From JAAELZ01 sp965237485 (lineage in GTDB: Bacteria; Pseudomonadota; Gammaproteobacteria; Arenicellales; Poriferihabitantaceae), in NCBI GenBank assembly GCA_965237485.1, contig CBDEFQ010000004.1:62001-126000 (forward strand): DNA of 64,000 bases, read 5' to 3'. The notes under the pieces are model-generated. The model saw only the letters and a list, made by a program, of their open reading frames with translations. It did no database searches and was not told the DNA's origin. This document shows, in pieces, positions 46,872 through 56,967 of the stretch (positions are counted from its first letter, which is position 1; each line of letters opens with the position of its first letter). Both the position numbers and the translations under genes were made by a program.

Positions 46872-48047
46872 GGGCTTGTCGGATAATTAATAGAATACGT
46901 GAGATAATATGGGCTGATTCTAGTCAGCCTGCAATTTTGAGCAAACGTCATCAAAGCCAACTGTTCCTAACCTTAGATTCTCTGGTTAGCTCTGAACATC
47001 CCTACCGTAAACTCGATGAGCTATTATGTTTTGGTGCATTGAGTAAACCCTTCTCTAAAATATATGCCACCCGTGGCCCTAAAGGCCGAGGTGTTGAGTT
47101 CGGCTTACGTGCCTTGGTGCTTCAGTTCATGGAAGATTTAAGTGATAGAGAAATGGAGCGATACTTATCAGAGAATCTGGCCGCTAAGTGGTTTTGTGAT
47201 TCAGGACTGGAACAGAGCACTCCTGATCATAGTTACTTTGGTGATTTTCGCTCACGCATTGGAACCAGGGGTATGATGAATTTATTTGACCGTGTTCGGA
47301 GCGGGTTAGTTTCAATGGGCTTAGTACGAGAAGTATTCACATTTGTCGATGCCAGCCAGTTGGTCAGTAAGCTAACCACTTGGGATGATAGAGATAAGGC
47401 GATAAAGATGGGATTAGAGGAGTTCAACAATAAGACAGTTGATAAAGTTGCGGCGGACAAGCAAGCACGGTTTGGGTGCAAGGGAAATAGCAAATATTGG
47501 TATGGTTACAAAGAGCATGCATCAGTGGATATGCAAAGTGGCTTGATCAATAAAATAGCGGCCACCTCGGCTGAGGTAACGGATGCAAGCGGCTTGAAGC
47601 ATGTTTGCCCTAAGTCGGGTGCTGTTTATGCGGACAAGGGTTATTGCGTGAGCCCGGCCAAAACCACGCTCAGGCGCAACGGTTGCCATGATGCAACAAT
47701 CAAGAAGAACAATATGCATGGCAAGAATAGAGACAAAGACCGTTGGATTAGCAAAATTCGTTCACCATATGAGCGAGTGTTTGCTCATCGCAATAAGCGA
47801 GTTCGTTATAAAGGGTTGGCTAAAGTCCAGTTCCAAGTTGGAATCAGGGGCTTATGTTTTAACCTTAAGCGATTAATGGCATTGGGAGTTGAACGAGTTG
47901 AATTGGTGCCGGCCTAGGGATAGATCCGTCTATTGGTGGCAAAATGGCTGCTAATAGACGGTTTATTGCACAAAAAACGCGTTGCTGAGCAAACTAAAAG
48001 CGACTTCGGCGAAAACCCTGTTTGAAATTGTATTAACCGACGAGCCC
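46872..48047 (+). mobile_element. IS-F copy 2 (IS5 family, 1176 bp, complete)
   Basis: GGGCTTGTCGG and inverse GGGCTCGTCGG ends; 5-bp duplication ACGGT at 46867-46871 and 48048-48052, in dusC. Confidence 0.95.
46937..47917 (+). CDS. IS-F transposase copy 2
   Basis: 326 residues from the TTG at 46937. One reading difference from copy 1 is IWADSS against IWANSS upstream of the start. DUF772-type N-terminus and DDE core as in copy 1, intact. Confidence 0.87.
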   Translation: MSKRHQSQLFLTLDSLVSSEHPYRKLDELLCFGALSKPFSKIYATRGPKGRGVEFGLRALVLQFMEDLSDREMERYLSENLAAKWFCDSGLEQSTPDHSYFGDFRSRIGTRGMMNLFDRVRSGLVSMGLVREVFTFVDASQLVSKLTTWDDRDKAIKMGLEEFNNKTVDKVAADKQARFGCKGNSKYWYGYKEHASVDMQSGLINKIAATSAEVTDASGLKHVCPKSGAVYADKGYCVSPAKTTLRRNGCHDATIKKNNMHGKNRDKDRWISKIRSPYERVFAHRNKRVRYKGLAKVQFQVGIRGLCFNLKRLMALGVERVELVPA

Positions 48048-49383
48048 ACGGTGTTGTCGGCCCTGCCTCGTGCGAAATCATTACCAATGGCGAAATATGG
48101 TCACAGTCTTGTCCAACATGAAATGATACTGAGCGAAGGGACTGATTCTAATCGGAAATGATACCGAACTAATCTAATTTCTGTTCATGATGGCGAATGA
48201 ATACCATTATGAATGACCACCATATAGATACCCTTGATAAGGCACGCTTGTTGCTACAAGGCACTGATGAAATCGATCTGGCAATCGACGGTAAACGCAA
48301 TCGCTATGATTTCATCAAACGCACCTTAATGCGTTTCAAATACAGCAAACTGGGTCGAGCCGATAAGGGTCTTGTGCTGCGTTATATCACACGCATCAGC
48401 GGTTACTCTTATGTGCAAGTGAAACGCCTTGCTGCCAGCTGATACTGTAACTTCAGGTATGGACTTTTATATTAGATAGAGCAGTATGGCCTTTTCCCCC
48501 CAGGGGGAATTTTTTCGAATTTTTGATTTATTCAGATTTTCTATCTTGGTGTCTTGTAAGTTGAGCCATTTGTGCGTTCCCTGTTTTAAGCAATTAAAAT
48601 ACTGGAGACACCCAAATGACCCAATCAAACAATAACGTATTTGACGTAGTAGTGGAACACACATCTCAGAAGGCCCCGATGCCATGCGCCCCGTGCTCAC
48701 CGCACTGCTCAATGAGGCGATGAAGATTGAAAGAGAGCCGTTTCCAGGTGCATCACACTATGAGCATAGTCAAGACCGGCCAGGGTTTGCCCATGGCTAC
48801 CAGGATAAGCGTATCGATACGCAAGCCGGTACGCTCAATCTGCGTATCCCAAAGACCGCTAAACACCTTGATGAACCTTTTTACCCTCAATCGCTAGAAC
48901 GCGGCTTACGCAGCCAACGTGCGATGATGCTGACCGTTGCTGAAATGTACGTGACGGGCGTTAGCACGCGCCGAGTCGAAAAAGTCATGCAGAGCATGGG
49001 TATTGAAAGCATCTCCTCTACACCGGTCTCACGGGCTAACCAGAGCATGGATGAGGCGTTAAAAGTCTGGCGTGATCGTCCGTTGGGTAAAGTCTCTTAC
49101 CTAATCCTTGATGCGCGTTATGAAAAGGTGCGTGAGGGCCACCAAGTGATTGATATGGCGGTGTTGAGTGCGGTGGGGGTATTGCCTTGTGGACGGCGTT
49201 GCGTATTAGGAACGGCAATGGCACTTAATGAAGCCGAGGTTAACTGGCGAGAGTTCCTCAAAGGCTTGGTTGACCGGGGCATACATGGTATTGAGTGAAG
49301 TGGACCCCATGATTAGGACAGGTTGAAGGCCAAAATAAGGAGTTATTTTCTGTTTTATAATTGTTCAAAACGAGGAACAGAAA

Positions 49384-49665
49384 ATGAGTAAAAAGCGTAG
49401 AAACCATGCCCCACAATTCAAAGCCAAAGTTGCTCTTGCAGCAATCAAAGGTGATGAAACATTAAGCAATCTTGCTAGTCGTTATGACATCAATGCAAAT
49501 CTTATCGTCAAGTGGAAGAAACAATTGCTCGATAGCTCAGCTGAAGTCTTTGCATCAGGCACAGGCTTATCTCCAAACCGAGAATCAGAGATTAAATCAT
49601 TACAGGCAAAGATCGGTGAAATCACCATGGAAAACGATTTTTTATCAAAAGCGCTCGGTCGTTAA
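49384..49665 (+). CDS. IS-G OrfA copy 2
   Basis: 93 residues, helix-turn-helix protein; differs from copy 1 by Q/P near residue 11 and SKALGR against SKVLGR. Contains the GAT TTT TTA slippery site for OrfAB fusion. Confidence 0.92.
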   Translation: MSKKRRNHAPQFKAKVALAAIKGDETLSNLASRYDINANLIVKWKKQLLDSSAEVFASGTGLSPNRESEIKSLQAKIGEITMENDFLSKALGR

Positions 49666-49685
49666 ACAGACCTGAGCGCAAAACT

Positions 49686-50510
49686 ATGATTAATAAAAGC
49701 AATAAACTATCGTTAGTTCGTCAGTGTAAATTGTTGAAGATTCATCGTTCCCATGTTTATTACAAAACCTCACCTGCTAATGAGGATGACTTGGAACTGA
49801 TGCATCTGATTGATCGCATTCACCTCAATCGGCCCTTTCTTGGCAGTAGACGCATTCGTGATGTGTTGCAAGATGTAGGCCACCGAGTTGACCGTAAGCA
49901 TGTGCGGCGTTTAATGCGTAAGATGGGCATTAAAGCCATCTATCCTAGGCCTAACACCAGCAAGAAGAAGGCGGGGCACAAGATTTATCCTTATCTGCTA
50001 GGTGGGTTGGCCATCAATCAACCCAATCAAGCTTGGTGTACCGATATAACTTATATCCCGATGCCTAAGGGCTTTGCTTATCTTACCGTTGTGATGGATT
50101 GGTATTCTCGTAAAGTGCTGTCATGGCGGCTTAGCAACAGCATGGATAGCGCATTCTGCGTAGATGCTTTGGAAGAGGCACTGCATTACTACGGCAAGCC
50201 TGATATCTTTAACAGCGATCAAGGTGCGCAATTTACCAGTGAGGCGTTTACCGGTGTACTCAAAGACAATGGTATTCGCATCAGCATGGATGGCAAAGGT
50301 GCTTGGCGTGACAATGTATTTGTTGAGCGCTTATGGTGCAGCGTGAAATATGAGGAAGTCTATTTGCAAGCCTACCAATCGATGAAAGAGGCAAAAGACG
50401 GCATTGGCTCCTGGATAAACTATTACAACCAAGAGCGTAAACATCAAACATTGGGCATGGTCCCTGACATGATGTATGATCCATGTCGCGGCCTGAAATT
50501 GGCTGCTTAA
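49686..50510 (+). CDS. IS-G OrfB copy 2
   Basis: 274 residues, rve core with CTDITYIPM, FNSDQGAQFTS and VERLWCSVKYEE. One difference from copy 1 (Cys for Arg next to the catalytic Glu motif), otherwise the same. Confidence 0.92.
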   Translation: MINKSNKLSLVRQCKLLKIHRSHVYYKTSPANEDDLELMHLIDRIHLNRPFLGSRRIRDVLQDVGHRVDRKHVRRLMRKMGIKAIYPRPNTSKKKAGHKIYPYLLGGLAINQPNQAWCTDITYIPMPKGFAYLTVVMDWYSRKVLSWRLSNSMDSAFCVDALEEALHYYGKPDIFNSDQGAQFTSEAFTGVLKDNGIRISMDGKGAWRDNVFVERLWCSVKYEEVYLQAYQSMKEAKDGIGSWINYYNQERKHQTLGMVPDMMYDPCRGLKLAA

Positions 50511-52511
50511 TCAGCTGAAAATAACTCCTAAGCCATCTGTCCTAAAAAGCGGGTCCACTTCTGAGTTTATTGTCAGTGATGATCACAGTGGCTTAAAAGC
50601 CGCTAGAAAGGCAGTGTTCCCAAGTATACCTTGGCAGCGTTGCCAGTTTCATCTGGCGCAGAATGCAATGCATCATGCCCCCAATCACAAGATCAAGCAG
50701 CGCATTGGTGGTGAGCTGCGTAGTGTTTGGAATGCACCCAATATGGCAGCTGCTCAGGTTAATCTAAAAGTCCTTGTGAGCCAGTACCAGGAAAAGCATG
50801 CTCACTGGGCGCAGTGGCTAGAAAACAATGTGCCTGAAGGGTTAAATGTGTTTGCCTTGCCAGATAGACACCAAAAGAAAATGCGAACCTCCAACCGCAT
50901 TGAACGGACGGTTCAACAAGAACTTAAGCGGCGAACCCGCTTGGTCAGAATCTTTCCTAACCGAGAGGCTTGGTTACGATTAGTCAGTGCCATTCTGATT
51001 GAAATTGACGACGAATGGGCTAATGCTAATCATCGATATATCGTGTGGAACGACAATGAGTCAACTTGCTAGACAAAAAGGCCCTATCCAATGTTGCGTA
51101 ATCTGCCAGCTATCTCAAGCACGGTAGAATCAAGTGGCGACATCGTGCCACAAGGGGCTTTGCTAGACGCTATAGCAATCAAGACATTAAGCTTCTAGCA
51201 GATATGGATGAACTCCACGGTACGTTATCAGGCCATGCCACTAAGAAACTCTGTGAGCGCGCCTTGGTTGTCTATGAGCAAACTGAGTATGCCAACCTGG
51301 CACGTATCTCGGTTTCTCATCTATACAATCTACGCCGATCTAAACCCTACCAGAACAATCGCCGTCACTTTGAAAAGACACATTCCAAGCCTTCTTCTAT
51401 CGGCCAAAGACGTAAGCCACAGCCAGAAGGTCAACCTGGCTATAGCCGTGTAGATACAGTGCATCAGGGCGATAAGGACAAGGTTAAAGGGGTCTATCAT
51501 ATCAACGCCGTTGATGAGATCACCCCGTTTGAAGTCGTGTCTTCTACACAGAAAATATCAGAGCCATTCTTGATGCCTATTCTCACTCAAATGCTAGAGC
51601 AATTCCCCTTTGTGATTAAAGGCTTTCATGCCGATAATGGCAGTGAATACATTAACCAATCGGTGGTGCGATTGTTGAATAAGCTATTAATCGAGTTGAC
51701 CCAATCCAGGGCTAGACACCGTAACGACCATGCCTTAGTTGAGTGCAACAATGGGGCCATCGTGCGCAAGCATCTTGGCTTCATGCATATCCCGCAAAAA
51801 TATGCGCCTGAGATTAATCAATTTGCCACCGACTTTCTTAACCCTTATTTGAATTATCACCGACCTTGTTTCTTCCCACAGATCAGCACTAACAACAAAG
51901 GAAAACAAGTCAAAACCTATCCATATCGAAACATGATGACGCCTTATGAAAAACTCAAATCGTTGACCAATGCACAGTCATATCTTAAAACTCACATCTC
52001 GTTTACAATGCTTGACGATATCGTTTATCAGATGACTGATAATGAGGCAGTAAAACAACTCAATGAGGAAAAAACTAAACTCTTTAAAAACATCTTTGAA
52101 CAGAAATGACAATCAACTTCTCGGTATCATTCCTGTATTGGAATAGACTGTCACCTAAAGATGCAAAGCACGCTTTGATGTTAGGGCGCGGCGCGTTGAG
52201 CCAACCCGACTTAGCTTTGGCTATTCATGCCAATTTAGCTCTACAGCCATACCAAGTGATGGTTTGGAGTGAAGTCTTAGAACTGGTAGAAGAATATTTC
52301 CTAAATTCTGATAGCACTATGCCTGCGCATACAGGCAACCGCACAAAGCAGTGGTTGGCTTACTTGCTGCGCCAATATTCTGGGGCGCGACCATTCTTCC
52401 ATCAACTTAAGCGCTCACGCGATCGACAAGAAATTGCAAAATTATTTACGCTAGCGCGGCGCAACGCCGAAGCACAGTTGAAATGGGCGAGTTAACAGCC
52501 ATATTCTAGGC

Positions 52512-53987
52512 ATGTCTGGTATAGGAAAAAAAGCGCGAAGAATTATTGCCTTATCAGTGCTGCTAGCAACTAGTTTATTTCTGGTTTTCGTCTTCTTCGC
52601 CACCAAAAATGCGCTTGATGTCTGGGATCGTTTACAGACGCTACCCGCGCCGCTAATGTATGCTTACATAACGGCAATTCTGGCGTTTTTAATGCTAACG
52701 GCTTGGCTGATATATAAACTATTGCGAGATAGTCAGTCGAACAATAATCAAAATAACAGTAGCGTCGACGAGACATCCGTGCTTTCTCAGCTCGAACAAG
52801 CGCAACGAGATGGCATCGACACTGAAGGCTTACGTGGTGAACTAGAAGAATTAAAGCGTCGCAAAGAATCAGGACGAATTTATATAGCGCTATTTGGCGA
52901 TATTAGCACTGGAAAGTCTTCTCTTATCAAGGCATTGCTGCCCGAATCTGAAGTTCAAACTGGTGTGCAAGGTGGTTCAACCCAAGAAGTAAAACATTAT
53001 ATCTGGCAAAGCCCAGCCCAAGACGAATTGGTACTAAGTGATTTACCCGGCCGCAATGAGGCTGGCGGAAATCTTGAACAAATTATTCAAGAAGAAGCAC
53101 TAAGGGCGCAGCTGGTTATTTACGTTTGTGAGTCCGATTTGAGCCGCACACAACTTGAAGATATTTCCGAATTAACCACTTTTAAAAAGCCACTGATTAT
53201 TTGTGTTAACAAAAGTGATCGCCTAAGTGATAAAGACCGTAAAGATATTAGCGGACGCATTCGCGAGCAGCTAAACGATTCCAAACAAACTACCCTGGCT
53301 TTTGTGCAATCGGGCGGCGAGGAGGAAGTGATTTCACTAAGCAGTGACGGCAGTGAGCAAGTTACCATCCGAGCGCGCCCTGCCGAAGTTAGCGCATTAG
53401 CACAAGCAATCCAAGACGAAATCGATTCCCATTCGGCGCAACTCAATACATTGCGTGACGCTAGCGTTTTTGTATTGGTACAACAGAAATTAGATGCTGT
53501 TACCGCCAAGCATCGCGAGCGACAAGGTCGTAAGATAGTAAAGAGTGCTACCAAGAAAGCCGTATTCGGTGCTCTTGCCTCAATCAGCCCGGGCAGCGAC
53601 TTAGTCATTCAAGGCATCATTGGCACCGGCATGGTAAAAGATCTGTGCAATCTTCACGACGCTTCGATAAAAGACGTTGATATAGATCAGTTTTTTGACT
53701 TTAGCCAAGGACAAATTAAAAAATCAGTGCCACTTATACTTGCGGTCTCTGGCAATGCAATGAAAGCCTTTCCCGGCATTGGTACGGTAACGGGAGGAAT
53801 AACCCACGCTTTTGCTTATGGTTTAATTTTTGATGCGCTGGGCCGCGCCGTGCAGCATACGTTAAAACAACGAGGCCAACTGAAAGCAGCACTAGCAGCG
53901 ATTAGTTTTTCAGAGTATTTGGGGCAAAATCTAAGCAACAATAAAGCTGAATTGGCTAAATTAGTGTTTGAGCAAACAAAAAAGTAA
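52512..53987 (+). CDS. Membrane-anchored GTPase with DUF697-like tail
   Basis: 491 residues. Two N-terminal membrane helices (about 11-31 and 48-70), an Asn/Ser-rich linker, then a GTPase domain: G1 GDISTGKSS (129-137), DLPGRNEAGG, and NKSD. The C-terminal 140 residues (AVFGALASISPGSDLVIQG...) are the hydrophobic DUF697 type. Sixteen bases after dusC and 5 before a second GTPase, so they form an operon. Function of this family is unknown; a role at the inner membrane is inferred. Confidence 0.82.
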   Translation: MSGIGKKARRIIALSVLLATSLFLVFVFFATKNALDVWDRLQTLPAPLMYAYITAILAFLMLTAWLIYKLLRDSQSNNNQNNSSVDETSVLSQLEQAQRDGIDTEGLRGELEELKRRKESGRIYIALFGDISTGKSSLIKALLPESEVQTGVQGGSTQEVKHYIWQSPAQDELVLSDLPGRNEAGGNLEQIIQEEALRAQLVIYVCESDLSRTQLEDISELTTFKKPLIICVNKSDRLSDKDRKDISGRIREQLNDSKQTTLAFVQSGGEEEVISLSSDGSEQVTIRARPAEVSALAQAIQDEIDSHSAQLNTLRDASVFVLVQQKLDAVTAKHRERQGRKIVKSATKKAVFGALASISPGSDLVIQGIIGTGMVKDLCNLHDASIKDVDIDQFFDFSQGQIKKSVPLILAVSGNAMKAFPGIGTVTGGITHAFAYGLIFDALGRAVQHTLKQRGQLKAALAAISFSEYLGQNLSNNKAELAKLVFEQTKK

Positions 53988-53992
53988 CTTTC

Positions 53993-55309
53993 ATGCTGCC
54001 CCCTTCTAATACAAAAAATAACGATGGCGTTGGAGATGATAATGTCGAACTAGCTAGAGAAAGTTTGTCGCATTTACTGAATGATCAACGCGTACCAAAA
54101 AAAGTACGTTCTAGCTTAAAAGAAGAGTACGGAAAGCTCGAAAAAATGTTGCAAAAACTAGAGCAACAACAACTACACATCGCTGTTTTTGGGCGAGTGA
54201 GCGTCGGTAAATCTTCTTTATTAAATGCGCTTATCGGCAAGGAATTGTTTTCTGTCAGTGTTTTACATGGTGAAACCAAGGCCGCCGAGCAAGCACATTG
54301 GCAAGAAATGGATGCGGGTGGCATATATTTAATCGACACACCCGGCATCAACGAAGCGAATGGTGAACAACGTGAAGCCCTAGCGTTGGAAGTGGCTAAG
54401 CGTAGCGATTTGGTTATTTTTGTTGTGGATAGCGACTTAACCGAGAGCGAGATGCATGCATTACGTACTGTGGTCGCCACCGCGCGTCCTGTAGTCATAG
54501 CTATCAACAAAGCGGATCAGTATACGCAGGGTCAACAACAAACTCTGCGAAGCAGTATTAGCGAAAAAACTGCACAGCTAATTGAGCCTGAGAACATTCT
54601 TTTATGTGCAGCCTCACCTAGCGAGCAAACAGTCATCAAAGTTAACGTAGCAGGTACAGAAGTCGAAACTAAGCGAGCACGGCAAATAGATGTTCAAGTT
54701 CTTAAAACCCGTTTGTGGGAAATTATTGATCGAGACGGTAAGACACTGTCAGCACTTAATGCCAGCTTGTTTGCCAGCAATTTAAGTGAGCAACTCGGCG
54801 GCAAAATTTTGCAGGCGCGCCAAGAGTTGGGTCAGCAAACGATTCAACTCTATTGCATAGCCAAAGGCGTTGCAGTTGCCTTAAACCCGCTTCCAGTCGC
54901 AGACTTACTGGCTGCAGCTGCAATAGATGTTGGCATGATCGTGCATCTTTCGAAGCTATATGGCTTGCCCATGAGTAAAACCGAGGCGGGCGAGCTTATT
55001 AAAACCATTGCTGGGCAAATGTTAGCTTTATACAGCACATTTTGGGCCATTCATTTTGCCTCCTCCGCATTAAAAGTTGGTACCGCTGGCTTATCCACTA
55101 TTGTTACCGGCGCCGCACAAGGCGCCGCGGCCTGGTACAGCACCCTGGTAGTTGGAGAAGCAACCGAAACCTATTTAGCTAAAGGCAAGTCTTGGGGCAC
55201 TACCGGGCCAAAACTAACCGTGCTAGAAATACTCGATAGGTTAGACAGAGATTCAGTCGTGCAACAAGCCAAGCACGAAATTAAACGTGCGCTGCGCACG
55301 GCCACATAA
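53993..55309 (+). CDS. Second GTPase with DUF697-like tail
   Basis: 438 residues. No N-terminal membrane anchor; helical leader (1-60), GTPase motifs GRVSVGKSS (about 67-75), DTPGINEANG and NKAD, and a hydrophobic C-terminal DUF697-type region (VALNPLPVADLLAAAAIDVGMIVHLSKLYG). Paired with the membrane-anchored GTPase upstream, it may form a heteromeric complex at the membrane. Frame intact. Confidence 0.84.
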   Translation: MLPPSNTKNNDGVGDDNVELARESLSHLLNDQRVPKKVRSSLKEEYGKLEKMLQKLEQQQLHIAVFGRVSVGKSSLLNALIGKELFSVSVLHGETKAAEQAHWQEMDAGGIYLIDTPGINEANGEQREALALEVAKRSDLVIFVVDSDLTESEMHALRTVVATARPVVIAINKADQYTQGQQQTLRSSISEKTAQLIEPENILLCAASPSEQTVIKVNVAGTEVETKRARQIDVQVLKTRLWEIIDRDGKTLSALNASLFASNLSEQLGGKILQARQELGQQTIQLYCIAKGVAVALNPLPVADLLAAAAIDVGMIVHLSKLYGLPMSKTEAGELIKTIAGQMLALYSTFWAIHFASSALKVGTAGLSTIVTGAAQGAAAWYSTLVVGEATETYLAKGKSWGTTGPKLTVLEILDRLDRDSVVQQAKHEIKRALRTAT

Positions 55310-55333
55310 ATACTGGATACTGAGAGGTTCAAA

Positions 55334-55843
55334 TTGAAAATAAGCGTATCTTTACTATTTTGGTTAACCTTTCTCGCCAGTGTTGCTTGGTTTTTCAGTA
55401 ATTTACTTGAAGATGCTAATAATCCTAATAAGGTGGTATTAATACAAGAAGGCGTAGACCAATCAACAGAAGTAGTGCTAAAGCGCAACCGTAATGGGCA
55501 TTATATTGCTGGGGGTAAGATAAATGGCCAAGACGTTACTTTCCTGCTCGATACGGGTGCCTCCCACGTTAGTATCCCTTTGAGCGTGGCTAAGCGTTTA
55601 AAATTACGCAAAGGTATTGACCTTGAAGTTAGCACTGCCAATGGCACCGCCACGGTTCACTCAACTAAAATAAATAGCCTTAGTTTAGGTAATCTTCAAT
55701 CTAAGCGAGTCATCGCTCACGTGAACCCGCATATGCGCGGAGAAGAAGTCTTATTAGGTATGACATTTCTAAAGCACCTGGAAATAATACAACTCGGAGA
55801 CACACTTACCTTGCGTGCGCCTTCAAAGATAAGTCAGCCCTAG
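55334..55843 (+). CDS. Membrane-anchored retropepsin-like aspartic protease
   Basis: 169 residues. One N-terminal membrane helix (5-25), then a single retropepsin domain with FLLDTGASHVSIP (active Asp), and the psi-loop VLLGMTFLKHLEI. This is the clan AA family seen in many proteobacteria (TIGR02281-type); it works as a dimer, on the periplasmic side if the helix is an anchor. Starts 24 bases after the second GTPase, so likely the last gene of that operon. Confidence 0.87.
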   Translation: MKISVSLLFWLTFLASVAWFFSNLLEDANNPNKVVLIQEGVDQSTEVVLKRNRNGHYIAGGKINGQDVTFLLDTGASHVSIPLSVAKRLKLRKGIDLEVSTANGTATVHSTKINSLSLGNLQSKRVIAHVNPHMRGEEVLLGMTFLKHLEIIQLGDTLTLRAPSKISQP

Positions 55844-55955
55844 ACTACCGGAACCGTCTCCAGGGAGAGCTGTCATTACGTACGTTTATCGAACGCTACA
55901 ATAAACGAAGCACTCAATCCCACTGCTAGCGGGCTTTATGGTTAAACATATTTTT

Positions 55956-56212
55956 GCCGATAAAGGATGTGACGGTGATGCTTTTGTTGCCCAAATAGAA
56001 TCAACAGACGCCATCGCGGTAATTCCGCCAAGGGCGTGAACAGAAAGGTGTTGAGAGAGTGTGACGTGCAGTTGTATCGTGAACGCAATTTAGTAGAGCG
56101 CGTATTCTAAAAATTAAAGCATTACCGGTGAATTGCTACTCGTTACGAACGATTAGCAATAACATTTGAAGCGATATTATGCTTGGTAGCCACCATTACT
56201 TGGCTTAATCGA
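55956..56212 (+). pseudogene. Decayed C-terminal end of another IS5-family transposase
   Basis: Reads ADKGCDGDAFVAQIESTDA then IAVIPPRA, and after frameshifts YRERNLVERVF and ATRYERLAITFEAILCLVATITWL. The ADKGYD and RNLVERVF...TRYER motifs are the IS427/IS1031-like IS5 subgroup, different from IS-F. Several stops and shifts; no ends recognised. It fills most of the gap between 55844 and 56311. Confidence 0.75.
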
Positions 56213-56311
56213 GAACGCCCTAGCAGGCTTTCAGCGATCGCTCTCATCAACGCTTCTATCGCCATACAAAGTGGCCGATAAAATAGTGCCAATAACCTAA
56301 CTATTCGCGCA

Positions 56312-56902
56312 CTAGGCTGGTTCCCGCAGAAGTTCTCCTATTTTATTTTCAATATCTGTTGCACGCGGAGTGTTCGAATGCGTTTCTCCCACATAATGTT
56401 TACGGATAAAACCTTTTTTATCAATCAAGTAGTAACTTGGCCAGAAGTGATTATTCATCGCTCTCCAATACTTGAAATCGTTATCCATCAAGGTAGGGTG
56501 TTTCAACTGAAATTCTGCTATTTTCTCTATCACGTTATCGCGATCTTTTTCACGCTCAAATTCCGGCGTATGCACCCCAATAATTATGAAATCTTCGCCC
56601 TTAAATCGCGCCTCCATCTCGTTCATCCATGGAAACGATCGATAACAATTCCAGCAGCCAAAGGTCCAAAAGTCGATCATTACCACTTTACCGCGCAAAC
56701 TTTTTAGTGACAAAGGTTCTGAATTAAGCCACTGATCGGCTGACGCTAACGGAAACTCTGGTGCCTTAATGCCCGATCTTAAACTTGCATTCTCACTACG
56801 TCCTTGTGAAGCAAAGCTCGCACTGACAAGCACGACTATAGCAATTGTGACCGCGCAGAAGGCTTTATGAAATTTGATAGAGCGGGTTTTATGGGAATTC
56901 AT
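56312..56902 (-). CDS. Periplasmic thioredoxin-like (TlpA/redoxin) protein
   Basis: 196 residues. Signal peptide or anchor at 12-32, then APEFPLASADQWLNSEPLSL and the redox motif WTFGCWNCYRSFPW (Cys83, Cys86) with cis-Pro in HFWPSYYLID. Similar to the C-terminal thioredoxin domains of DipZ-type proteins. Probably a periplasmic thiol oxidoreductase. The frame is intact. Confidence 0.87.
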   Translation of the reverse strand: MNSHKTRSIKFHKAFCAVTIAIVVLVSASFASQGRSENASLRSGIKAPEFPLASADQWLNSEPLSLKSLRGKVVMIDFWTFGCWNCYRSFPWMNEMEARFKGEDFIIIGVHTPEFEREKDRDNVIEKIAEFQLKHPTLMDNDFKYWRAMNNHFWPSYYLIDKKGFIRKHYVGETHSNTPRATDIENKIGELLREPA

Positions 56903-56967
56903 AGCAATCTTAGTGCGCTAATAACGATGCAAGTTCCCATCTAAGCCCAAACAGTTCAAGCGTTAGG

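Larger units (their letters stand above)
49296..50562 (+). mobile_element. IS-G copy 2 (IS3 family, 1267 bp, complete)
   Basis: TGAAGTGGACCCC at 49296 to CCACTTCT at 50562; 3-bp duplication GAG at 49293-49295 and 50563-50565. Innermost layer of the dusC nest. Confidence 0.95.
48684..51072 (+). pseudogene. IS-E transposase copy d split by IS-G
   Basis: Pieces 48684-49295 and 50566-51072 join to 1119 bp, 372 residues, with the IS256 catalytic residues. The insertion falls in GIHGIE|FIVSDDH just before the second catalytic Asp. Confidence 0.9.
48441..51103 (+). mobile_element. IS-E copy d carrying IS-G copy 2
   Basis: GATACTGTAACTTCAGG at 48441 and inverse GATTACGCAACATTGG at 51103; 8-bp duplication TGCCAGCT at 48433-48440 and 51104-51111. 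Without IS-G it is 1393 bp. Second layer of the dusC nest. Confidence 0.96.
48197..52109 (+). pseudogene. IS-A transposase copy 5 split by IS-E
   Basis: Pieces 48197-48440 and 51112-52109 join to 1242 bp, giving the 413-residue protein of copy 1 with the DDE residues intact. The break is in RLAAS|YLKHG of the N-terminal DNA-binding region. Confidence 0.9.
48105..52149 (+). mobile_element. IS-A copy 5 carrying IS-E copy d
   Basis: AGTCTTGTCCAACATG at 48105 and the inverse of AGTCTATTCCAATACAGG at 52149. Target duplication GTCAC at 48100-48104 and 52150-52154, the only IS-A copy with one, which shows that IS-A makes 5-bp duplications. Without IS-E it is 1374 bp. Confidence 0.95.
46311..52495 (+). 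pseudogene. dusC: tRNA-dihydrouridine(16) synthase DusC, split into three by two IS events
   Basis: Pieces 46311-46871, 48053-48104 and 52155-52495 join to 954 bp, 317 residues, the usual DusC length. FMN-barrel motifs LAPMQGVVDYNMRKIL, DLNFGCPAKTVNRHGGGS with the catalytic Cys, AKIRLGF, LCIHARTRNDGYKPPAYW, EIITNGEIWS and MLGRGALSQPDLA are all present. IS-F interrupts after HIHGV and IS-A after EIWS. No part of the C-terminal tRNA-binding half can be made, so the tRNA modification is probably lost. The gene heads the operon with the GTPase pair. Confidence 0.95.
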
